A stretch of DNA of 64,000 bases from Laetiporus sulphureus 93-53 (taxonomy: Eukaryota > Basidiomycota > Agaricomycetes > Polyporales > Laetiporaceae): assembly GCF_001632365.1 (NCBI RefSeq), contig NW_024468514.1, positions 637,468 to 701,467 of the forward strand, written 5' to 3'. The notes under the pieces were generated by a model. It searched no databases. It was not told the origin of the DNA and saw only the letters and a list, made by a program, of their open reading frames with translations. Each line of letters starts with the position of its first letter. Positions within the stretch are counted from its first letter, which is position 1. This document shows positions 58,889-64,000 of the stretch, one piece after another. Both the position numbers and the translations under genes were made by a program.

Positions 58889-61800
58889 GAAATTCTGGTT
58901 CTCCTTCGATTTCTATGGCTGGGGGCTTTGGGGGTTCACAGTTTGTGACCGTGTCTTGGTGGTACATGATTAACTTGCTAGCATGGAAGACTGGGTGGAC
59001 CTTCATTTGCTTAGGCAGTTCCAGTTTAAATGTGACTGGGCCTAGCTTCTGAAGTACTTTGTAAGGTCCGAAGTTTTGTGTGCCTAGCTTCGCGGACTTG
59101 ACTTTTACTCTGAGATCCTTTCCCTTGAGTAAAACTAGATCTCCGACCTTGAATGGGACTTCTCCCTTTTTCTCATCGAAGTACCATTTCATTCGTGAAG
59201 CTGAAACTTCCAATGCTGCCTTTGCCTGTTCTTGTGCCTCGGATCGGTGGGCGAATAGATATTCCAATGAGGGATGATGTATTGATTCGTGTACATCTGG
59301 TGCCATTTTTGGATGTCAGCCATATTCGACAAAGAATGGGGAAAGTGCGGTGGATTCATGGGTCTGGTTGTTGTATGAAAATTCTGCTGTCAGCAGGTAA
59401 TAGACCCAATCGTTCTGTCTATGGTTACAGTACATTCGTAGATACTGTTCCAACACCTGGTTAACCCTTTCTGTCTGACTGTCTGTCTGGAGGTGATATG
59501 CGGTGGACATTGTTGACTTTATACCGAGCTTCTGGCAGAACTCCTGGAATAGTTTGCTCACAAATTGAGTACCTCTGTCTGAGATAATTTGGCGCGGCAA
59601 TCCGTGGAGTTTGAAGACTTCGTTATAGAATACGTTAGCGACTTGCGACGACGTGACTGTATCATCCGTTGCATAAAAGTGCGCTCGCTTCGTGAGTCTG
59701 TCCACGACGACAAGTATTGCTGTCTTCTTCTCTCCCCTAAAGTCCGTGGCTGGAGGAAGTTGTGTGATGAGATCTACTGTGATGATCTCGCAGGGTCCTC
59801 CTGGTACCTCGTTTGGTTGTAGTAGTCCGTATGGTTTTTCTCTTGAGTACTTGTTGCATTGACAACTGTCGCAACCTTGCACGTATTGTTTAACCATTAC
59901 AGACATTCCTGGCCACCAATAATTCTGAGTAATAAGCTCCAACATCTTGAACCTGCCAGGGTGTCCGGCTGGTAAGGTGTCGTGATGGAGTTTTATTAGG
60001 TCAAGGCATAGCTGTTGATTCTTGGGGACATAAACCTTTTCGCGATAGAGCAGCAGTCCGTGCTCAAAGTTCCATTCTGTGAGGTTTTTCCCAAATTCGC
60101 GCTGTCCTGTAGTCAAAAGTGCACGATAATCCTTAGTCATTGTGTTGTCTGTGAGTGCCTTCTTGATCCTTTCCAGTAGTTGAGCATCATCAACTTCAGA
60201 TGCGTGAGCGGGTCGAATCGCATTGATAGCAAAAAATTCAGGTTTTAACAGCATTTGGTTTGAATTGTCGCTGTCTACCCCCCTCTCATGGTCTGGCCTC
60301 CTGGACAGAGGATCGGCACGTAGCATAGTCTTTCCAGGTCGGTGACTGAGAATGAAATTAAATCTGGTGAGGAATAATGACCAGCGCACTTGGCGCCGGG
60401 ATAATTTCTGTGCCTGATAAAAGTATGTAAGGTTGAGATGGTCCGACCAAATCTCAATGGGTTCTGGATGTCCTTCTAAATAGTGCCAGTATTCTTCGAG
60501 TGCCCAAATAATAGCAAGCATCTCTTTGTCGTAAATCTCGTAGTTTCGCTCATGTTCGTTGAGTGACTTAGAGTAGTATGCGACTGGATGCCATAGCTTG
60601 TCCTCCCCTAGTTGTTCGAGTACTGCCCCAGTTGCATAGTCTGAAGAGTCTGTTTCTAGATGCTATGGTGCAGTGTCGTTAGGGAGTTGTAAGATCAGGG
60701 CTGAGGTGAACGCCATTTTGAGTGCACTGAAGGCTTGGTCTTGCTCCTCCTTCCATTGCCAGGGCACATCCTTACAGGTGAGAAGCATTAAAGGTCGTGC
60801 GAGCTTTGCAAAGTCCTTTATAAATCGCCTGTAGAAATTCGCGAATCCTAAAAAGGCCTGTACTTGTTTGACCTTTGTCGGTGCGGGCCAGCCAAGTACA
60901 CCTTCGACTTTAGCAGGGTCCATCTGTACTGAGTTCTTGCTGATGATCATGCCAAGATACTCGATTGAGGACTGTTCAAAGAAGCATTTCTCCAGTTTGG
61001 CATATAAGTCATTGTCCCGGAGGTGCTGTAGAACTGCTTTCACTAGTCGTTGGTGTTCATCGAGATCGTCCGTAAATATGAGGATATCGTCTAAGTAGAC
61101 TACCACCTTTTCAGTGCGGATTAAGTCTTCGAGGACTGTATTCATCATTGTTTGGAAGATGCTAGGAGCATTGCAGAAACCGAAGTACATTACAGTGGGT
61201 TCGAAGAGGCCACGATGTGTGATGAAGGCTGCTTTCTCTTCGTCTCCTTCCCTAATCCTTATGTTGTTGAACCCCCATCTCAGATCAAGCTTCGTAAATA
61301 TACTAGCATGTGAAAGTCTGTCGGTGAGGTCCGAAATGCATGGGATTGGGAACTTGTTCTTCTTTGTGACTGCGTTGAGGTTCCTGTAATCTTGTACGAG
61401 CCTCAGTGATCTGTCTTTCTTTTTGATGAAGAAGACGGGTGCTGCGGTTGGACTCCTTGATCTCTTGATGTAACCTTTGGCCAACTCTTGGTCTATCCAC
61501 GTGTCGAGCGAATTTCTTTCCTGTAGGTTCATAGGATATAACTTTGCCAGGCGTGGTAACGATGCCTCTGGAACAAGTTCGATTGGATGATCATAGGGCT
61601 TTCTTGTGGGCATTCGTTCTGAGTGCTTCTTGGAGAACACATCGCCATACTTGTGGAAGTGTTTGGGGACATAGGCTGACCAGTAGTCTTTGTCCTGTTC
61701 TCCTTTTTGCGGTGCTCTATCCTGATTCCTCTTGGTGTCAAGACCCATAATAAGCGATGCTACGGCTTGTGCATCAGGGTCTTCTGATAATGACACCCAT

Positions 61801-62320
61801 CTAATGAAGCTGTCCATGTCGTTCCAGTTGTCACCCAACTCCTGGGAACCGACGAACTCCATTAGATCTTCGATGTGGGGGATGTTTGTGTCTTCCAGGT
61901 CCTCCTCCTGGATTGCTACCTGTGAGGTTGTGCATGTTTGTGGGCACCAGGTGAAATCGACTGTGAGTTTTCCCCAATCCACTTCAGGATTATGCTCCTT
62001 GAGGAAACTCATGCCTAGTATAACATCTTTATGTCCTATATCGGTGACCAAAAGGCTTTGCCTGCTTGTGTGGTTTCCGATGGTTATACTTAGAAGAACC
62101 CTTTTCTTAATGGTTCCACCCTTGTTGTGAGATGCATCTGTGTTGTAAACCCTGATCTCCTTCTCGAGTGAGATTGTAGCGAAATTCAACTGATCAACCA
62201 GCCGTGGGTTGATGTAGCAAGAATATGCTCCTGAATCGAGGAGTGCCTCAGTCTGGACTTCCCTTACTCCCTGTTTGAGGTGAACAGGTAAATCGATCGT
62301 GTGTTTTGATGAACCAGTAG
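58881..62320 (-). pseudogene. Pol: protease, RT, RNase H, integrase
   Basis: Single frame from about 62330 to 58881 with two internal stops: TAG at 60663-60665, between RT and RNase H, and TGA at 59316-59318, inside the integrase C-terminal part. Protease active site: ALLDSGAYSC, later VILGMSFLKEHNPEVDW. RT: LRLVQDYRNLNAVTKKNKFP, FTKLDLRWGFNNI, VVVYLDDILIF with the catalytic Asp pair. RNase H: ETDSSDYATGAVLEQ and KEMLAIIWALEEYW. Integrase: an HHCC zinc finger (HHDTLPAGHPGR...CDSCQCNKYS), then core Asp in VDLI, Asp in ISDRGTQF and Glu in TERVNQVLEQY. The pol frame overlaps the gag end in another frame, so a frameshift would link them. Catalytic residues are intact although the frame is broken. 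Confidence 0.92.
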
Positions 62321-62404
62321 ATGCGATGTATAAAAAACTTGATACTGGTACATGCGAGAGCGAGTAGGTACTATTACATTGTCTATGGGAACTCTGGCCA
62401 GACC

Positions 62405-63988
62405 TCAGAGAACCCGCCGAAGAAAATCCTCATCATCTTCTACCTCCGTGATCCTAGCTGCTTCGACAGCTGGTCCCAGTTCTGCCTCCTTTTCCTTTCC
62501 CTTCACGTCGTAGCTGGCGATGAAAGCATGGACTGCTTCATATCTCACCTTGCTGTCATCGGAGATGTCTGAGGCCATGTTTGAAGAAATTGCCCTTGTT
62601 GCTTGGCCCCACTTCGGCATTTCAAATTTGCCTTTGTATTTGGGGTCTGGGCATCACTGTTTCAAAATGAAGGGGTGTTTCCCACATCGTACACACAGCT
62701 TCTTCTCCAGCCATCCTTCTTGTTCCTTGGTGAGGGTGGATACTCGATCCACGACCATTGCGTTATGGTCTTTCGGGGCCCGTGGTGCCGATGATGATGA
62801 TGTTGTAACTGTTCCACGTTGCCCTGCCTTGTCAGCTCTGAACTTAGACTCTAATTGAAGGCATAGGTCGAGATATTCTGGCCATGTGATGGGGTCAGAA
62901 ATTCCTAGACTGTCTCGTGTGACCATTGCCTGGTGTACGTCCTTGCTTCGGTGTTCAGCAATGTAACCGATGAGTGCAGTGTGCCCTAAGTTGGTTTTAG
63001 TGGCCCATTGGCAGAACTGTTCTGCAAAGGATACCATCGTGGGATACGTCTTGCCACAGATATCCTTCAGATGCTGCTGCGCATCCTTGTCCGGGTCGAG
63101 GGTTCTGTAGTTCACTTTGAGAATGTTGACGAAGTCTTCCCATGTGCCAAGTGCCTGCCGTGCTGCTGCTCTGGTCGCATATTCGGACATGTATGTGAAC
63201 GCGCCACCTTCTAAATGCAGCAGGGCCGTGGTGATCTTGTGCTCGTCGTCATTGATCTCATTCCATCGCATCTATATACCGAGTTGTTGGAGCCAATCCT
63301 CCAGACTTCCTTTGCCAGAGTAGTGTGGAGGCTCAGCAATTTTGATGCGGGGTTTGTGCGATTGGACCATGCTGGACGTTTGACCTTGCATTACAGTGAC
63401 GCCGCTTGCTTTGAGCGAAGCTAGCTCATGTCACAGCTTGACGTTAGCTGCCTTGATTTCCATCATTTCTTTGCCTGTATCGAGCATTGCCACCTGGGTC
63501 CCCATGAGCTCGTCATTCAAAACCGTCATATGCGCATCTTGTGTGAGGATCCTATCCTTAAGCTTTCCGATCTCCATCTGGAGCATTCCCTCCTTGAGTT
63601 GGTGTTCGCTCTTGTTGTTTTGGATCAGCGACTCGAAGGCTTTCTTGTGCTCGTACATCTTGTTTCCGAGCACATTGTAGACCGTAGCGACTTCAGTACT
63701 GACCGTGAGCTTCATTGCGACAATAACCCATTTGCGGATGTGGTCCAGGACTTCTCCGGGAGCGGACTGTCTGAGTGCATCTTCTAGATGCTCGAACTGG
63801 TGTCCATCAAATTCCCAGATGGGGGGAACATAGGCAGGTAAGAGTGATGGGGTTGGGGATGCTGGTCCTCCAACTTGCGATGCAGAATCCTGCGGTCCTA
63901 GTGCAGGTTCTGGTGAATTGTGCTGCGAGGCACGTGGGATGCTTCCGTCGTGTGCTGACTCAACGTTTGTATGCAGAATGTCATCCAT
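62405..63988 (-). pseudogene. Gag polyprotein
   Basis: One frame of 528 codons from ATG 63988 to TGA 62405, interrupted by TGA at 63431, TAG at 63272 and TGA at 62654. N-terminal part Pro/Ser-rich, then a coiled-coil stretch (LKEGMLQMEIGKLKDRILTQ), then the retrotransposon gag domain (PPHYSGKGSLEDWLQQLGI, ALLHLEGGAFTYMSEYA, FAEQFCQWATKT). A zinc knuckle, CVRCGKHPFILKQ, is cut by the 62654 stop just before its last Cys. The C-terminal end is acidic (TEVEDDEDFLRR). It packages the element RNA. Bases 63989-64000 are the leader before the ATG. Confidence 0.88.
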
Positions 63989-64000
63989 TCTTTGCCTGAA

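Larger units (their letters stand above)
57451..64000 (-). mobile_element. Ty3/Gypsy chromovirus-type LTR retrotransposon (truncated by window)
   Basis: Minus-strand element, at least 6.5 kb; its 5' LTR and primer-binding site lie beyond the window end. Order in sense direction: gag (63988-62405), protease (DSG), reverse transcriptase (YLDD), RNase H, integrase (zinc finger and DDE core), chromodomain, dUTPase, polypurine tract, 3' LTR. The RT-before-integrase order, the RT text and the chromodomain place it in Ty3/Gypsy. Gag carries three in-frame stops; pol carries three stops and a frameshift, so this copy is dead. Target duplication cannot be checked without the other end; the five bases before the LTR are CTTAG. 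Confidence 0.93.

Overview
This window is nuclear DNA of a filamentous basidiomycete, most likely an agaricomycete of the polypore type. Genes carry many short GT-AG introns (about 45-75 bp), exons are GC-rich, leaders before start codons are pyrimidine-rich, and the proteome signs are fungal: a single-chain ATP-citrate lyase, an AIM9-like kinase, a DUF1275 membrane protein, an OTT_1508-like deaminase and a chromodomain Ty3/Gypsy element. Exon joins below were set by hand from splice signals and reading frame. Every multi-exon model listed sums to a whole number of codons.

Layout. 0-10 kb is a compact housekeeping block: the tail of an unknown gene, a tocopherol-cyclase-like gene on the minus strand, then eIF3g, COP9 signalosome subunit 3 and glucose-6-phosphate isomerase, all on the plus strand. 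10-25 kb is mixed: an AIM9-like phosphotransferase, an F-box protein, a prenylated UBL3-like ubiquitin-fold protein and a small hypothetical. Around them lie two degenerate copies of one gene-sized segment (about 9.97-13.68 kb reversed, and 21.5-23.35 kb). The first copy is split exactly by the AIM9-like gene. 25.8-34.2 kb is again ordinary: ATP-citrate lyase, a DUF1275 transporter-like protein and a deaminase-like protein. 34.2-42.46 kb is an AT-rich, CpG-poor, gene-free repeat island with two related terminal-inverted-repeat elements, a possible solo LTR, decayed short-motif repeats and a tiny interstitial telomere-like tract. 42.5-46.7 kb holds two convergent low-complexity hypothetical genes. 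49.1-55.6 kb is one very large mucin-like, single-pass membrane protein with an assembly gap inside its repeats. 57.45 kb to the end is a minus-strand Ty3/Gypsy LTR retrotransposon, cut off by the window end, with gag, protease, RT, RNase H, integrase, chromodomain and, as the last Pol domain, a dUTPase. It is broken by stops and a frameshift.

How the genes relate: there is no biosynthetic cluster or operon. The housekeeping genes serve translation initiation (eIF3g), protein turnover (CSN3, F-box, UBL3-like) and central carbon flow (PGI in glycolysis, ACL making cytosolic acetyl-CoA). The most unusual content is in the repeats: the dUTPase-bearing retroelement and the split inverted segmental duplication.
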